NCBI GenBank assembly: GCA_031275395.1
Contig: JAISOU010000015.1
Location: 1-37,471 of the forward strand
Length of the DNA stretch: 37,471 nucleotides
Source of the DNA: Helicobacteraceae bacterium
GTDB lineage: Bacteria > Campylobacterota > Campylobacteria > Campylobacterales > SZUA-545
Direction: 5' to 3'
Part shown: piece after piece, positions 16,179-27,363 of the stretch
How the letters are laid out: every line of letters starts with the position of its first letter
Numbering within the stretch: position 1 is the stretch's first letter
Position numbers and translations under genes: made by a program
Notes under the pieces: model-generated
What the model was told of the DNA's origin: nothing
Seen by the model: the letters and a program-made list of their open reading frames with translations, nothing else
The model's database searches: none

Positions 16179-17025
16179 AAGAGCGACTTTAGGGCGCGGG
16201 ATCGGCGCGATTTTAGACGAAGTGGAGGAAGCCTACGCGGCGGATATTCGCGGCAATACAGAGGCGATACTGATCTTGAACGTAAGCGAGATCGAGCCGA
16301 ACCCCTTTCAGCCCCGAAAGCGTTTTGACGACGAGGCGTTAGCCGATCTATCCGCGTCGATCAAACAGCACGGGCTTTTACAGCCGATCGTCGTCTTTGA
16401 AAAAGGCGGCAAGTTTGTTTTGATCGCGGGCGAGAGGCGGCTAAGAGCCTCTAAGTTGGCGGGCTTAGATACGATTCGCGCAATCGTCGCCGATATCAAC
16501 TACGGCAAATTGCGCGAGCTTGCCCTGATCGAGAACATTCAGCGTCAAGACCTTAATCCGCTGGAGCTTGCCTCCTCTTTTAGCGAGCTGATCGCGGAAC
16601 ATAATCTGACCCACGAGGCGTTAGCCGATCTAGTGGGCAAAAGCAGGGCTTACGTTACGAATATCATAAGGCTTTTGCAACTTGGCGACTACGCAAAAGA
16701 GGCGATCGCGAGCGAAAAGATCAGCTACGGACACGGCAAAATCCTTGTCGGGTTGGACGAACGCGAAGAACGTAAGATTGTCGACAGCGTCGTCAATCAA
16801 AAACTAAGCGTCCGCGAAACGGAGGCGCTTTTGCAGTCGTTTAGGCGCGATAAACAGAGCGCGCCGTCAATAGAGATCGTTAGAACCAAAGGGATCGATT
16901 TAGGCGCGTTGGTCGAGGCGTTTAAGACAAACGGCGTCGAGGTAAAACCGCGCAGAAACGCGCTGATTATTCCGATCGATTCGCTAGAGTTGCGCGATCG
17001 TCTGTTGCGGATCGTCGAAAAGTAG
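16171..17025 (+). CDS. parB: chromosome partition protein ParB (Spo0J), CTPase
   Basis: Binds parS near the origin, spreads as a CTP-dependent clamp and recruits ParA and SMC. Starts KRATLGRGIGAILDE; PNPFQPRKRFDD near residue 42 is box I; IAGERRLRASKLAGL near 85 is the CTP-binding GERRxRA motif; LIENIQRQDLNPLE near 115 is box II. The helix-turn-helix LADLVGKSRAYVTNIIRLLQL is near 150. The C-terminal 40 residues fit the dimerisation domain. 284 residues is normal. TTG 16171 is preceded by GGGAG at 6 bases. No perfect parS was seen in this window. Confidence 0.94.
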   Translation: MAKRATLGRGIGAILDEVEEAYAADIRGNTEAILILNVSEIEPNPFQPRKRFDDEALADLSASIKQHGLLQPIVVFEKGGKFVLIAGERRLRASKLAGLDTIRAIVADINYGKLRELALIENIQRQDLNPLELASSFSELIAEHNLTHEALADLVGKSRAYVTNIIRLLQLGDYAKEAIASEKISYGHGKILVGLDEREERKIVDSVVNQKLSVRETEALLQSFRRDKQSAPSIEIVRTKGIDLGALVEAFKTNGVEVKPRRNALIIPIDSLELRDRLLRIVEK

Positions 17026-17092
17026 GCGTTTTTGCGAGTTTTATGTTCGTCTGTGTTAGCATACCGACTATATTTTATTTACGGAGCGATCG

Positions 17093-17515
17093 ATGATTGA
17101 CTTTGATCCGATTTTGATGGGAGGCTTTTTCGCCCTCTTTATTTTTCTGCTCGTCTTTCTGAACGTTACGCTTTTCAAGCCGATACTTAACCATATCGAC
17201 GCTAGAAAAGATCGTTTGCAAAAGGATCAGGGCGGCGCGGACGAGGACGGCGCGGAAGCGGCGCGGTTACTTGCGCAAGCGCAGGAGGTCGTATTAAGCG
17301 CGAAACAAGAGGCGCATAGGATTAAAGAGGAGGCTTTGACAAAGGCGAAACTCAAAGCCGAAGAGCGCTTAAACGCCGAGCGCGAGAAAATCGCCAAAGA
17401 GTTAAGCAAATTTGAAATCGCGCTGAAAACCGACGAGGCAAACCTAAATAGCGCCCTACTGGGCGAAGCGCCGCTATTCAAAGAGCGCATTAAAAGCAAG
17501 TTTATCGCGGCGTAA
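17093..17515 (+). CDS. atpF': ATP synthase F0 subunit b'
   Basis: Peripheral stalk subunit. One N-terminal transmembrane helix (about 8-30, FFALFIFLLVFLNVTLFKPI) is followed by a long charged helix rich in Ala, Lys and Glu to the end; 140 residues. The paired b' and b genes heading the atp cluster are typical of Campylobacterota. Start ATG follows ACGGAGCG. Separated from parB by 67 bases, the largest gap in this block before the tolB-pal gap, so a local promoter is possible; TATATT at 17069-17074 is a weak -10 candidate. Confidence 0.88.
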   Translation: MIDFDPILMGGFFALFIFLLVFLNVTLFKPILNHIDARKDRLQKDQGGADEDGAEAARLLAQAQEVVLSAKQEAHRIKEEALTKAKLKAEERLNAEREKIAKELSKFEIALKTDEANLNSALLGEAPLFKERIKSKFIAA

Positions 17516-17524
17516 GGAGGGCGA

Positions 17525-18028
17525 ATGATAAAAATTTTACTATTTGTCGGCGTAGCTACGATCGCCTTTGCCGAAGAGGGCGAAGTCGATATTCTGTGGC
17601 GTTCGATTAACTTTGTTATTTTCGCGGGATTGGTCTATTGGCTACTCGCCGGATTTGTCAAAAAGTTTTTTGGCGATCGCGCCAAAGCGATCGTAACCGC
17701 GTTTGAACGGGCGCAGGACAAAGCCAGAGAGGCGAGGGCGAAACGCGAAAACGCCGAAGCGGTTTTAGAGGAGGCGAGGGCGAACGCGCAAAGCGCAATC
17801 AAGTTTGCCAACGACGAAGTGATCGCCATTGGCGAGCGTTTAGCGGCGAAAACCGAAGAGGAGATTAAAATCCTTCACAAACTTAAAGACGAAAATAAGA
17901 TCGTCGCGGAAAATAAGATGATCCGCGCCGTAGTCGCAAGCGCTATGGGCGAGATTTTAAGCGCGGAGGAGATTTTAAGCGATCAGGACGCGGTTGTTGA
18001 AACTCTAAGAAAGCGAGCGTTGCAATGA
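17525..18028 (+). CDS. atpF: ATP synthase F0 subunit b
   Basis: Second stalk subunit, 167 residues. The first ~18 residues (MIKILLFVGVATIAFAEEG) look like a cleavable leader; the true membrane anchor is about 26-46 (INFVIFAGLVYWLLAGFVKK). A long Ala/Glu/Lys helix follows. A leader-like N-terminus before the anchor is also seen in Helicobacter-type b subunits. AAGGAGGG lies just upstream; the stop overlaps the atpH start by 4 bases (ATGA). Confidence 0.9.
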   Translation: MIKILLFVGVATIAFAEEGEVDILWRSINFVIFAGLVYWLLAGFVKKFFGDRAKAIVTAFERAQDKAREARAKRENAEAVLEEARANAQSAIKFANDEVIAIGERLAAKTEEEIKILHKLKDENKIVAENKMIRAVVASAMGEILSAEEILSDQDAVVETLRKRALQ

Positions 18029-18558
18029 ACGATAAATTAGTCGCAAAAAGATACGCGCAGGCTTTGATCGCCGCGACGAACGAAAAGGAGTTAGTCAAGA
18101 TTCTCTCGCTTCTCGACGATCTCTCTTCGCTATTTTCCAACAAGAAATTCGCGGAGATTGTCAAATCGCCGCTTATTTCAAACGCCGATAAGGTCGATCT
18201 GATCGGCTTAGCTTTAAGCGAGAAACCAGTAAAACTTATCAATCTGTTATCGCTTCTTGTCGAAAAGAACCGTTTAAGCGCGTTACCGTATATCGTCAAA
18301 GAAGCGCAGGCGGCGATCGCGGGCAAACGATCGGCTTATAACGGAGTCGTCGACGCGCAAGCTCCGATAGAAAAAACAAAGCTAGAGGCGTTGGCAAAAT
18401 CGCTAACCAAACGGCTTGGCGCGGAGATCAAACTAACGCAATCCAAACGACCGTATAACGGCGTGCGGGTTGCGATCGACGATCTTGGAGTCGAGGTCGA
18501 TTTTTCAAAAGCGCGGATACGCTCCCAGATTTTGGGGCATATTTTGCGCGGACTATAA
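18025..18558 (+). CDS. atpH: ATP synthase F1 subunit delta
   Basis: Connects the stator stalk to the top of F1. 177 residues with the delta pattern: VAKRYAQALI near residue 5, KFAEIVKSPLISNADKVDLI in the N-terminal six-helix domain, and a C-terminal part with RLGAEIKLTQSKRPYNGVRVAI and a final RIRSQILGHILRGL. The start overlaps atpF by 4 bases, so the two are translationally coupled. atpA follows after 19 bases. Confidence 0.93.
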   Translation: MNDKLVAKRYAQALIAATNEKELVKILSLLDDLSSLFSNKKFAEIVKSPLISNADKVDLIGLALSEKPVKLINLLSLLVEKNRLSALPYIVKEAQAAIAGKRSAYNGVVDAQAPIEKTKLEALAKSLTKRLGAEIKLTQSKRPYNGVRVAIDDLGVEVDFSKARIRSQILGHILRGL

Positions 18559-18577
18559 CTAAAAGAAAGGGGTAATT

Positions 18578-20089
18578 GTGGCGTTAAAAACGGAAGAGAT
18601 TAGCGCGATCATTCGCGATCGGATTGAAAATTACGAGCTTAAGCTCGACATTCAAGAGGTGGGCAAAGTCGTTTCTATAGCGGACGGCATCGCTAAAGTA
18701 TATGGCTTGAAAAACATTATGGCGGAAGAGATCGTCGAGTTTGAGGGCGGCGAAAAGGGCTTGGCTCTGAACCTTGACGAGGATAGCGTAGGTATCGTGG
18801 TTTTGGGCAAGGCGGCGGATATTATCGAGGGGACGGCGGTAAAACGCACGGGCAAGTTGCTTTCCGCTCCCGTCGGCGACGGTATGATCGGGCGCGTCGT
18901 AAATGCGCTTGGCGAGCCAATCGACGGCAAAGGACCAATCGAGGCGGCGAAAATCCGCTTTGTCGAGGAAAAAGCGCCCGGTATTATGGCGAGAAAATCC
19001 GTTCATGAGCCGCTACAAACGGGTATAAAGGCGATCGACGCTTTAGTTCCGATCGGACGCGGACAGCGCGAACTGATCATCGGCGATCGTCAGACTGGTA
19101 AAACGACCGTCGCGGTGGATACGATTATCAGCCAAAAAGGGCAAGACGTAGTCTGTATTTATGTGGCTATCGGTCAAAAGCAAAGCACCGTCGCTCAGGT
19201 CGTCCGTCGTTTGGAAGAACACGGTTCTATGGAATATACGATCGTCGTTAGCGCCGCAGCGAGCGAATCGGCGGCTATGCAGTATCTCGCGCCCTATACG
19301 GGCGTTACGATGGGCGAGTATTTCCGCGACAGCTCTCGACACGCCCTGATCGTCTATGACGATCTGTCTAAACACGCGGTCGCTTACCGTGAAATGTCGC
19401 TTCTTTTACGCCGTCCCCCCGGGCGCGAAGCTTTCCCCGGCGACGTTTTCTATCTACATTCGCGTTTATTGGAGCGCGCCGCAAAGATGAGCGACGCAAA
19501 AGGCGCGGGCAGTTTGACGGCGTTACCGATCGTTGAAACGCAAGCGGGCGACGTTTCGGCGTATATTCCCACAAACGTTATTTCAATTACCGACGGGCAG
19601 ATATTCCTTGAAACCGATCTGTTTAACTCCGGCGTTCGCCCCGCGATCAACGTGGGCATTTCCGTTTCTCGCGTAGGCGGCGCGGCGCAGATCAAAGCTA
19701 TGAAACAGGTCGCGGGATCGCTTAAGGGCGACTTGGCGCAATTTAGAGAGTTGCAGGCGTTTAGCCAATTTGCCAGCGATCTGGACGAGGTGAGCCGAAA
19801 ACAGCTTGAACGCGGGCAAAAGATGGTCGAAACGCTTAAACAGCCGCCATACTCTCCGATTGCGATCGAAAAGCAGGTCGCCGTTATTTTCGCGGCTTCC
19901 AAAGGGTTTTTGGACGGCGTTCCCGCAAACGCCGTCAATCGTTTTGAAGCGGAGTTGTATCCGTTCTTAGAGGCAAAATATCCGCATATTTTGGAGGCTA
20001 TCCGTTCCAAAAAGCAAATCGACAAAGATAGCGAAGCGGAATTAAGGAAGGCGTTGGAAGATTTCCTAAGCGTCTTTAGCGCGAATTAA
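18578..20089 (+). CDS. atpA: ATP synthase F1 subunit alpha
   Basis: Non-catalytic nucleotide-binding subunit of F1. 503 residues; P-loop GDRQTGKT at 169-176, [14 protein letters not shown] and [16 protein letters not shown] in the centre, [20 protein letters not shown], and [18 protein letters not shown] near 375. Start is GTG 18578, with GAAAGGGG upstream and no closer ATG. The C-terminal helical domain is complete. The conserved core makes this call certain. Confidence 0.98.
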   Translation: MALKTEEISAIIRDRIENYELKLDIQEVGKVVSIADGIAKVYGLKNIMAEEIVEFEGGEKGLALNLDEDSVGIVVLGKAADIIEGTAVKRTGKLLSAPVGDGMIGRVVNALGEPIDGKGPIEAAKIRFVEEKAPGIMARKSVHEPLQTGIKAIDALVPIGRGQRELIIGDRQTGKTTVAVDTIISQKGQDVVCIYVAIGQKQSTVAQVVRRLEEHGSMEYTIVVSAAASESAAMQYLAPYTGVTMGEYFRDSSRHALIVYDDLSKHAVAYREMSLLLRRPPGREAFPGDVFYLHSRLLERAAKMSDAKGAGSLTALPIVETQAGDVSAYIPTNVISITDGQIFLETDLFNSGVRPAINVGISVSRVGGAAQIKAMKQVAGSLKGDLAQFRELQAFSQFASDLDEVSRKQLERGQKMVETLKQPPYSPIAIEKQVAVIFAASKGFLDGVPANAVNRFEAELYPFLEAKYPHILEAIRSKKQIDKDSEAELRKALEDFLSVFSAN

Positions 20090-20098
20090 GGTTGAAAT

Positions 20099-22419
<2,321 letters not shown>

Positions 22420-22431
22420 AAAGGAGACGCG

Positions 22432-22824
22432 ATGAGCGTTTTACATCTTGAAGTGATCACGCCGCTAGGCAAGGTTTTTGCGGGCGACGTTAAAAGCGTA
22501 ACCCTACCGGGCGCGGACGGGGAGTTTGGCGTGTTGCCCCATCACGCCTCGCTAGTTTCGCTTCTTTCGGCGGGCGTGATCGACATACAAAAACAGGACG
22601 ATCGTATCGAAAGCATAGCGATCGACGCGGGTTACGCGGAGATCGCGGCGGATAAGATGATCGTATTAGTAGACGGCGCCGTGCCGATCAAAGGCGAAAG
22701 CGAAGGCGAGGTCGCTAAAGCTCTTGACGCGGCTAAGCAACTTTTGCGCGAGGCGCACGATTCGCGTTTGCTGCTTTCCGCCGTGGAGTCGCGTATCGAA
22801 ACGACGGCTCGTTCGCAAGTTTAG
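22432..22824 (+). CDS. atpC: ATP synthase F1 subunit epsilon
   Basis: Rotor subunit and inhibitor of ATP hydrolysis. 130 residues: N-terminal beta sandwich with LHLEVITPLGKVFAGDVKSV and LPGADGEFGVLPHHASLVSLL, then a short C-terminal helical hairpin rich in Ala and Glu. AAAAGGAGACG precedes the ATG. tolQ begins 9 bases later, so ATP synthase and Tol genes are probably on one transcript. Confidence 0.94.
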   Translation: MSVLHLEVITPLGKVFAGDVKSVTLPGADGEFGVLPHHASLVSLLSAGVIDIQKQDDRIESIAIDAGYAEIAADKMIVLVDGAVPIKGESEGEVAKALDAAKQLLREAHDSRLLLSAVESRIETTARSQV

Positions 22825-22833
22825 GGGGCGAAG

Positions 22834-23376
22834 TTGATAGCGTGGATTGATAAAGCCGGAACGGTCGCCGTGGTCGTCGCGGTTTGGCTCTTTGTATATT
22901 TGGCGTTAGTGGTGTGGATCTTTCTATACCGCTATTTTGTGCTGAGGGGTTGGGCGAAGCGCGAAAACAGCTCCGTTCAATCGCTTCTTGGCGGCGCGGA
23001 ACGCCCAAACTTTGATTCGTCGCTCTATCCGTGCGTGCGGCAGAGTTTCGGACCGGAGCTTATGAAGGCATGTTACGAATCGGCTACAAAAGATTCCACC
23101 AAACTTTTGACCTCGATTAGCGCGATCGCTTCGACCGCTCCGTTCGTGGGTCTATTTGGAACGATCGTCGGTATTTTGCAGGCTTTCGCGGGTTTTAGCG
23201 AAGGCGTTACGCTCTCTACCGTAGCGCCCGCAATCAGCGAGGCGTTGGTCGTAACCGCTATGGGAATCGTCGTGGCGATCCCCGCCTATTGGACGCACCT
23301 GTTACTAAAGCGAAAGGCTTACGAAGTAACAAACGCGATTAAAGTCCAAATAGATATTTTATTGTCGCGTACGTAG
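22834..23376 (+). CDS. tolQ: TolQ/ExbB-type proton channel protein
   Basis: Inner-membrane protein of the Tol-Pal energised complex that uses the proton motive force for outer-membrane constriction at division. 180 residues, three transmembrane helices at about 10-33, 93-118 and 133-157. The signature ISAIASTAPFVGLFGTIVGIL and LVVTAMGIVVAIPAY match MotA/TolQ/ExbB. It is shorter than E. coli TolQ, as usual in this phylum. Start is TTG 22834 after GGGGGCG. Could be named exbB, but the downstream tolB-pal-cpoB genes favour TolQ. Confidence 0.9.
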   Translation: MIAWIDKAGTVAVVVAVWLFVYLALVVWIFLYRYFVLRGWAKRENSSVQSLLGGAERPNFDSSLYPCVRQSFGPELMKACYESATKDSTKLLTSISAIASTAPFVGLFGTIVGILQAFAGFSEGVTLSTVAPAISEALVVTAMGIVVAIPAYWTHLLLKRKAYEVTNAIKVQIDILLSRT

Positions 23377-23378
23377 CT

Positions 23379-23768
23379 ATGGATTGGGACGAAAAACCTG
23401 AAATAAACATTACGCCTCTTGTAGACGTAATGTTGGTGTTGGTGGCGATTTTAATGCTTACTATGCCTATGCTTCTTTTTGAAGAGAGGATCGCCGTCCC
23501 CAAGGGAAGCAAACAGGCTCCGATCGGCGAAAGCGCGTCGATCGTGATCAGGATTGACGCGAAAAAAGACGTTTGGGTGGGCAAGCAAAAGTTTGAGTTT
23601 GAATCGTTTCCCGATAGCTTTATGCTCTACTCAAATCAGTTTCCAGATCGGACGCATAAGGTGCTGATCGCCGCCGACGGCGATATAAACTACAAAGATA
23701 TAGTCTATATCTTAAAGAGCGTCAAAGCGGCACGATTTACTCAGATCGCGTTAGTTACCAATGGATGA
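23379..23768 (+). CDS. tolR: TolR/ExbD-type proton channel protein
   Basis: 129 residues: short cytoplasmic start ending EINITPLVDVMLVLVAILML, where the Asp in PLVD is the protonatable residue in the single transmembrane helix, then a periplasmic domain with IVIRIDAKKDVWVGKQ and VLIAADGDINYKDIVYIL. Starts two bases after tolQ and overlaps the next gene by 8 bases. Partner of TolQ in the proton channel. Confidence 0.92.
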   Translation: MDWDEKPEINITPLVDVMLVLVAILMLTMPMLLFEERIAVPKGSKQAPIGESASIVIRIDAKKDVWVGKQKFEFESFPDSFMLYSNQFPDRTHKVLIAADGDINYKDIVYILKSVKAARFTQIALVTNG

Positions 23769-24489
23769 AAGAGGTTCTCCGGGTTGGCTTTGCTTAAGCG
23801 GGGCAATCTCGTTTGCGATCAGCGCGGCATTTTTCGCCGGACTGCTCTCTTATCTGTTATACCGCGCTCCCGTTTTTTCTTTCTCGCCTAGCGAGCTTTG
23901 GGAAGATTTTGAGATCGACGAGGCGTGGCTTAAAGATCTGAGCGTTCAGCAGGTAGATCTGGTAGACGAGGTAGGCGAGTTAAAAGACGATCGGGCTTCG
24001 CCGCAAAAGAGCGTCGCGGAGAGCGTGAAAGAGCTTTTTGGCGAAAGCAACTCTACGGCTAAACCGGAGGAGCTTTTAACGCAGGTAACGCCGATCGTAG
24101 GCAGAGTGGCGCTTCCCGATTTCAAACTCGACGACGCGCGCGACGTGAAAAAGCCCGATCTAGCGGCGTTTAAGGCGCTTAATACGTCGAAGCCTTCCGC
24201 GCAAGAAACGGCGGCGCAAAAAACGTTGGAGGCGCGTTACTACAAAGAGATTTACAAACGCCTTTACAACGCGTGGCAGATTAGGAATAGCGATTTAGGT
24301 AGAATGGCGCGTATCGAGATGCGCGTCGATCGCGGCGGCGAGTTTACCTATCGTATTGTCAGCGCGCCGGACGATCCCTCTTATAGAGAGCGTCTGATCG
24401 CGGCTTTGGAGATAGCGAAACAATCGACGCTGGAACCGCCGCCCAGAGCGCTAACGTTAAATATCAATTTTCAGGTTAAGGAGGAGTAG
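23761..24489 (+). CDS. tolA: TolA/TonB-like periplasm-spanning protein
   Basis: 242 residues. One transmembrane helix at about 10-34 (LCLSGAISFAISAAFFAGLL) is followed by an acidic/Lys linker to about residue 150. The C-terminal domain reads YYKEIYKRLYNAWQIRNSDL ... IEMRVDRGGEFTYRIVSAPDDPSYRERLIAAL, as in TolA/TonB C-termini. The linker is shorter and less repetitive than E. coli TolA. Position between tolR and tolB fixes the role: it couples the TolQR motor to Pal and TolB. Overlaps tolR by 8 bases; tolB starts 3 bases later. Confidence 0.85.
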   Translation: MDERGSPGWLCLSGAISFAISAAFFAGLLSYLLYRAPVFSFSPSELWEDFEIDEAWLKDLSVQQVDLVDEVGELKDDRASPQKSVAESVKELFGESNSTAKPEELLTQVTPIVGRVALPDFKLDDARDVKKPDLAAFKALNTSKPSAQETAAQKTLEARYYKEIYKRLYNAWQIRNSDLGRMARIEMRVDRGGEFTYRIVSAPDDPSYRERLIAALEIAKQSTLEPPPRALTLNINFQVKEE

Positions 24490-24492
24490 CAA

Positions 24493-25767
24493 ATGCGTTC
24501 GTTTCTTGCGTGTTTATTTTTGTCGATCGGGCTTTTTGCCGCCGACGCTACGTTGACGATCACCAAAACGGTGCCGACGCCGTTTAATATCGTGGTTGAA
24601 TCTAAAACGGGCGGCGCTTCGCAGCTTGATAAGGCGGTTGGCAACTCGATCAGAGTCGATCTGACGACGGCGGGATTTTTCAACGTATTGAAGTCGCCCG
24701 AAGGTTCTAGCGCTTCTCTGCCTTTTGATAGCCAAATCTATCAAAAAGCCGGATTGCACTACATTTTACGTTACGAGCTTTCTATCAAGGATACTCAACT
24801 TCGTATGCAGGCGCAAGTATATGACGTGAAGGCGAAAAAGATTCTCTTTTCGACGAAAGATCCATATACGGTTACCAACGCCAACAACCGTCACGTCTTT
24901 TTGGCGCATCATTTGATTATGGATCTAGCCGACAAAATGGGAGTCGGCGGTTTGGATTGGATGAATCGTTACGTGATCTTAGCGCGACAGACGGGCAAAA
25001 AAGAGACGGAGATTCTGATCGCGGATTATACGCTCCAATTTCGCCAACGCATTGTGCGCGGCGGTTTTAACGTCTTTCCAAAATGGGCGGATAGCAAACA
25101 GACTACTTTTTACTACACCCATTACGAAAAGAAGCCCACGCTCTATAAGGTCGAGCTAAAAACGGGAATCAAGACGAAAATTTTAGAGAGCGAGGGCATG
25201 TTGGTATGCTCCGACGTAAGCAAGGACGGGCGAAAACTCCTGCTAACTATGGCGGATAACGATCAGCCCGATATTTACGAATACGACACGATAACCCGCA
25301 AAAAAACGCGGCTGACGAACTTTAGAGGTATCGACGTTAATGGACGCTACCTCGAAAACGACTCGTCGTTTGTTTTCGTAACCGATCGGTTGGGCTATCC
25401 GGAGATTTTTTACGCCAAGATCGCCAACCCTGAAAACGCCGAGCAGTTTATATTTAAGGGGCGCAACAACAACTATATTACCACTTGCGGCGATAGGGCG
25501 GTTTTTGTTAGCCGCGATACGGCGAGCGCGTTTGAGAACAACACCTTTAACCTCTATCTTGTCTCGACGAAAAGCAACTATATGAGACAGCTTACCGCGA
25601 CGGGCAAGAACAACTTTCCGCGGTTTTCAAGGACGTGCGACACGATTCTGCACACTAAAGAGATCAGGCGAAACAAAGAGGGAGCGCTTGCCGTTATACG
25701 TTTAGACTATAATAAAGCGCCGTTTATGCCTACGTTGGAAGGTTCGATTCAGTCGTTTGACTGGTAG
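24493..25767 (+). CDS. tolB: Tol-Pal system beta-propeller protein TolB
   Basis: Periplasmic protein that binds Pal and peptidoglycan-associated partners. 424 residues with a signal peptide (SFLACLFLSIGLFAADA). The N-terminal domain holds GLHYILRYELSIKDTQLRMQ. The C-terminal six-bladed propeller has blades with SKDGRKLLLTMADNDQPDIY, TRKKTRLTNFRGIDVNGRYL, FVFVTDRLGYPEIFYAKI and FPRFSRTCDTILH. AAGGAGGAG precedes the start closely. The family TolB box is degenerate but order and fold fit well. Confidence 0.93.
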   Translation: MRSFLACLFLSIGLFAADATLTITKTVPTPFNIVVESKTGGASQLDKAVGNSIRVDLTTAGFFNVLKSPEGSSASLPFDSQIYQKAGLHYILRYELSIKDTQLRMQAQVYDVKAKKILFSTKDPYTVTNANNRHVFLAHHLIMDLADKMGVGGLDWMNRYVILARQTGKKETEILIADYTLQFRQRIVRGGFNVFPKWADSKQTTFYYTHYEKKPTLYKVELKTGIKTKILESEGMLVCSDVSKDGRKLLLTMADNDQPDIYEYDTITRKKTRLTNFRGIDVNGRYLENDSSFVFVTDRLGYPEIFYAKIANPENAEQFIFKGRNNNYITTCGDRAVFVSRDTASAFENNTFNLYLVSTKSNYMRQLTATGKNNFPRFSRTCDTILHTKEIRRNKEGALAVIRLDYNKAPFMPTLEGSIQSFDW

Positions 25768-25836
25768 TTTTTCAACATACTTTAACAAGTTATTAGGTAT
25801 GATATACGGTTGTCAATTCATAAAAGGAGTAAGGGG

Positions 25837-26367
25837 ATGAAGAAGCTCATCTTCACAGGGATTCTGGCTACGACGTTAATCGCGCTAGCCGGCTGCGGTA
25901 GCAAGGCCGAAGTAGTGCCGAGCGAAGAAACTACGACGACGGAAGAAGATACTACGACCGTCGAAGACGGCGACGAAGTAACGACGGAAGGCGTCGAAGA
26001 GCTTGAAGGCGACGAGGATACCGCTACGTATAGCGGCGAAAAATTGCCGGTAGTCTATTTCGACTTTGACCGCTTTGAAATTCGCGCCGATCAACAAGAC
26101 TCGATCAGCGATATCGCAAGCGCGGTTTCAGGCGGCGGCGCAACCTTTAGAATCGAAGGCAACTGCGACGAGTGGGGCACGGAGGAGTATAACTACGCTC
26201 TTGGTCTTAAAAGAGCGAAAAGCGTTCAAGACGCGCTTGTTAGAGCAGGAGTTAGCGAATCGCAACTTACTTTGATTAGCTACGGCGAATCTAATCCGGT
26301 CTGCGCGCAAAGCAACGCTAACTGCTGGCGCGAAAATCGTCGCGTAGAAGTAACCGTTCTACCGTAA
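25837..26367 (+). CDS. pal: peptidoglycan-associated lipoprotein Pal
   Basis: Outer-membrane lipoprotein tethering the envelope to peptidoglycan. 176 residues: signal MKKLIFTGILATTLIALAGC with lipobox LAGC, then an unusual acidic Thr/Glu linker (EETTTTEEDTTTVEDGDE) of about 55 residues. The OmpA-like domain follows, with VVYFDFDRFEIRADQQ, EGNCDEWGTEEYNYALGLKR and the final CWRENRRVEVTV. The Asp and Arg that bind diaminopimelate are in these motifs. ATG 25837 has AAGGAG 7 bases upstream; a longer in-frame reading from a TTG at 25810 is not supported. The 69-base gap after tolB may hold its own promoter. Confidence 0.95.
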   Translation: MKKLIFTGILATTLIALAGCGSKAEVVPSEETTTTEEDTTTVEDGDEVTTEGVEELEGDEDTATYSGEKLPVVYFDFDRFEIRADQQDSISDIASAVSGGGATFRIEGNCDEWGTEEYNYALGLKRAKSVQDALVRAGVSESQLTLISYGESNPVCAQSNANCWRENRRVEVTVLP

Positions 26368-26376
26368 ATCGGATAG

Positions 26377-27261
26377 ATGCGTTACATACTCGCATTTGTT
26401 TTGTCGGTGGGCTTGGCGGCATTAGCCGCCGCCGAGCCTTCCGCTTTTAGGGCTGGAAACGTCAATGGCGGCGGAGCGTATGGGCTTACCGAAGCCGAAA
26501 AAACCATTCGCGCCAACAAACAGACAATCGATCGACTTGAAAAGCGCGTTTTTGCTTTAGAGCAACAGATCGAAAGATTGAGCGAGCTTGTCGAGGGAAT
26601 GAGCGCCACAAATAAATCTAACGGCGAAGCGATCGTCGCTTTAAGACGAAGCGCCACTAGCCTAGAGGAGCTTGCGAAGCAAATTACCGACGCTGAAGCA
26701 AAAAACAAAAAGCAACTAGACGGCTTGGGAACGCGTCAAGACTCTCTTGAAAAACAGGTCAATAAAGCCTTAACGGATCAGGCGAAAAATCAGGAAAAAC
26801 TCGCTAAAGCAATTGAATCGAGCGCGTCAAAAGCGCAACTTGAAAGGGCGGTAAAAGTCCTTAGCGGAGTCGCGCCGAACTTTGATAACGAACAGCCCGA
26901 CGCGGTTTTAAGCGAAGCCAGAAAGTTAATCGAGGCGAAAGATTACGACGGGGCTTACGATCGGGTAAGCTATTTGATTGGCAAGCAACACAAGACCGCC
27001 GAATCCACCTTTTATCTTGGAACAATCTACTACTTCCAAGAGGACAACGAGAAAGCGTTAGATGCGTTTAAGTCAAGCGCAAATCTTGATAGCGCGGCAA
27101 AATATATGCCCGTGCTTTTCTACTATTCAGGTATCTGCCACGAACGGCTTAAAAATAACGCCGACGCGCGCAAGTTTTACGAAACGTTAATCAAACTTTA
27201 CCCCGATCATAACACGATCGAAGGCGCGAAAAAGCGTTTAGCCAAACTTCCGCAAACTTAA
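26377..27261 (+). CDS. cpoB: Tol-Pal accessory TPR protein CpoB (YbgF)
   Basis: Periplasmic coordinator of peptidoglycan synthesis with Tol-Pal constriction. 294 residues: signal peptide MRYILAFVLSVGLAALAAAE; a coiled coil from about 45 to 150 rich in Lys, Glu and Gln (trimerisation region); then TPR repeats from about 175, including STFYLGTIYYFQEDNEKALD, ALDAFKSSANLDSAAKYMPV and GICHERLKNNADARKFYETL. Starts 9 bases after pal. The coiled coil is longer than in E. coli. Last gene of the block. Confidence 0.9.
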   Translation: MRYILAFVLSVGLAALAAAEPSAFRAGNVNGGGAYGLTEAEKTIRANKQTIDRLEKRVFALEQQIERLSELVEGMSATNKSNGEAIVALRRSATSLEELAKQITDAEAKNKKQLDGLGTRQDSLEKQVNKALTDQAKNQEKLAKAIESSASKAQLERAVKVLSGVAPNFDNEQPDAVLSEARKLIEAKDYDGAYDRVSYLIGKQHKTAESTFYLGTIYYFQEDNEKALDAFKSSANLDSAAKYMPVLFYYSGICHERLKNNADARKFYETLIKLYPDHNTIEGAKKRLAKLPQT

Positions 27262-27363
27262 AAACTAATTTTTTCTTTATTATTCCGCGTACGTTTAACG
27301 AATAAGTATCATTTATTCCGCCCAATTAGGCGCGGCAAATAAGTCGACGGCGTTAAGATTTAG

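Noticed and set aside
18584-20025. Long antisense frames opposite atpA and other atp genes
   Set aside because: Shadow frames of highly conserved genes with biased third positions; no independent coding signal.
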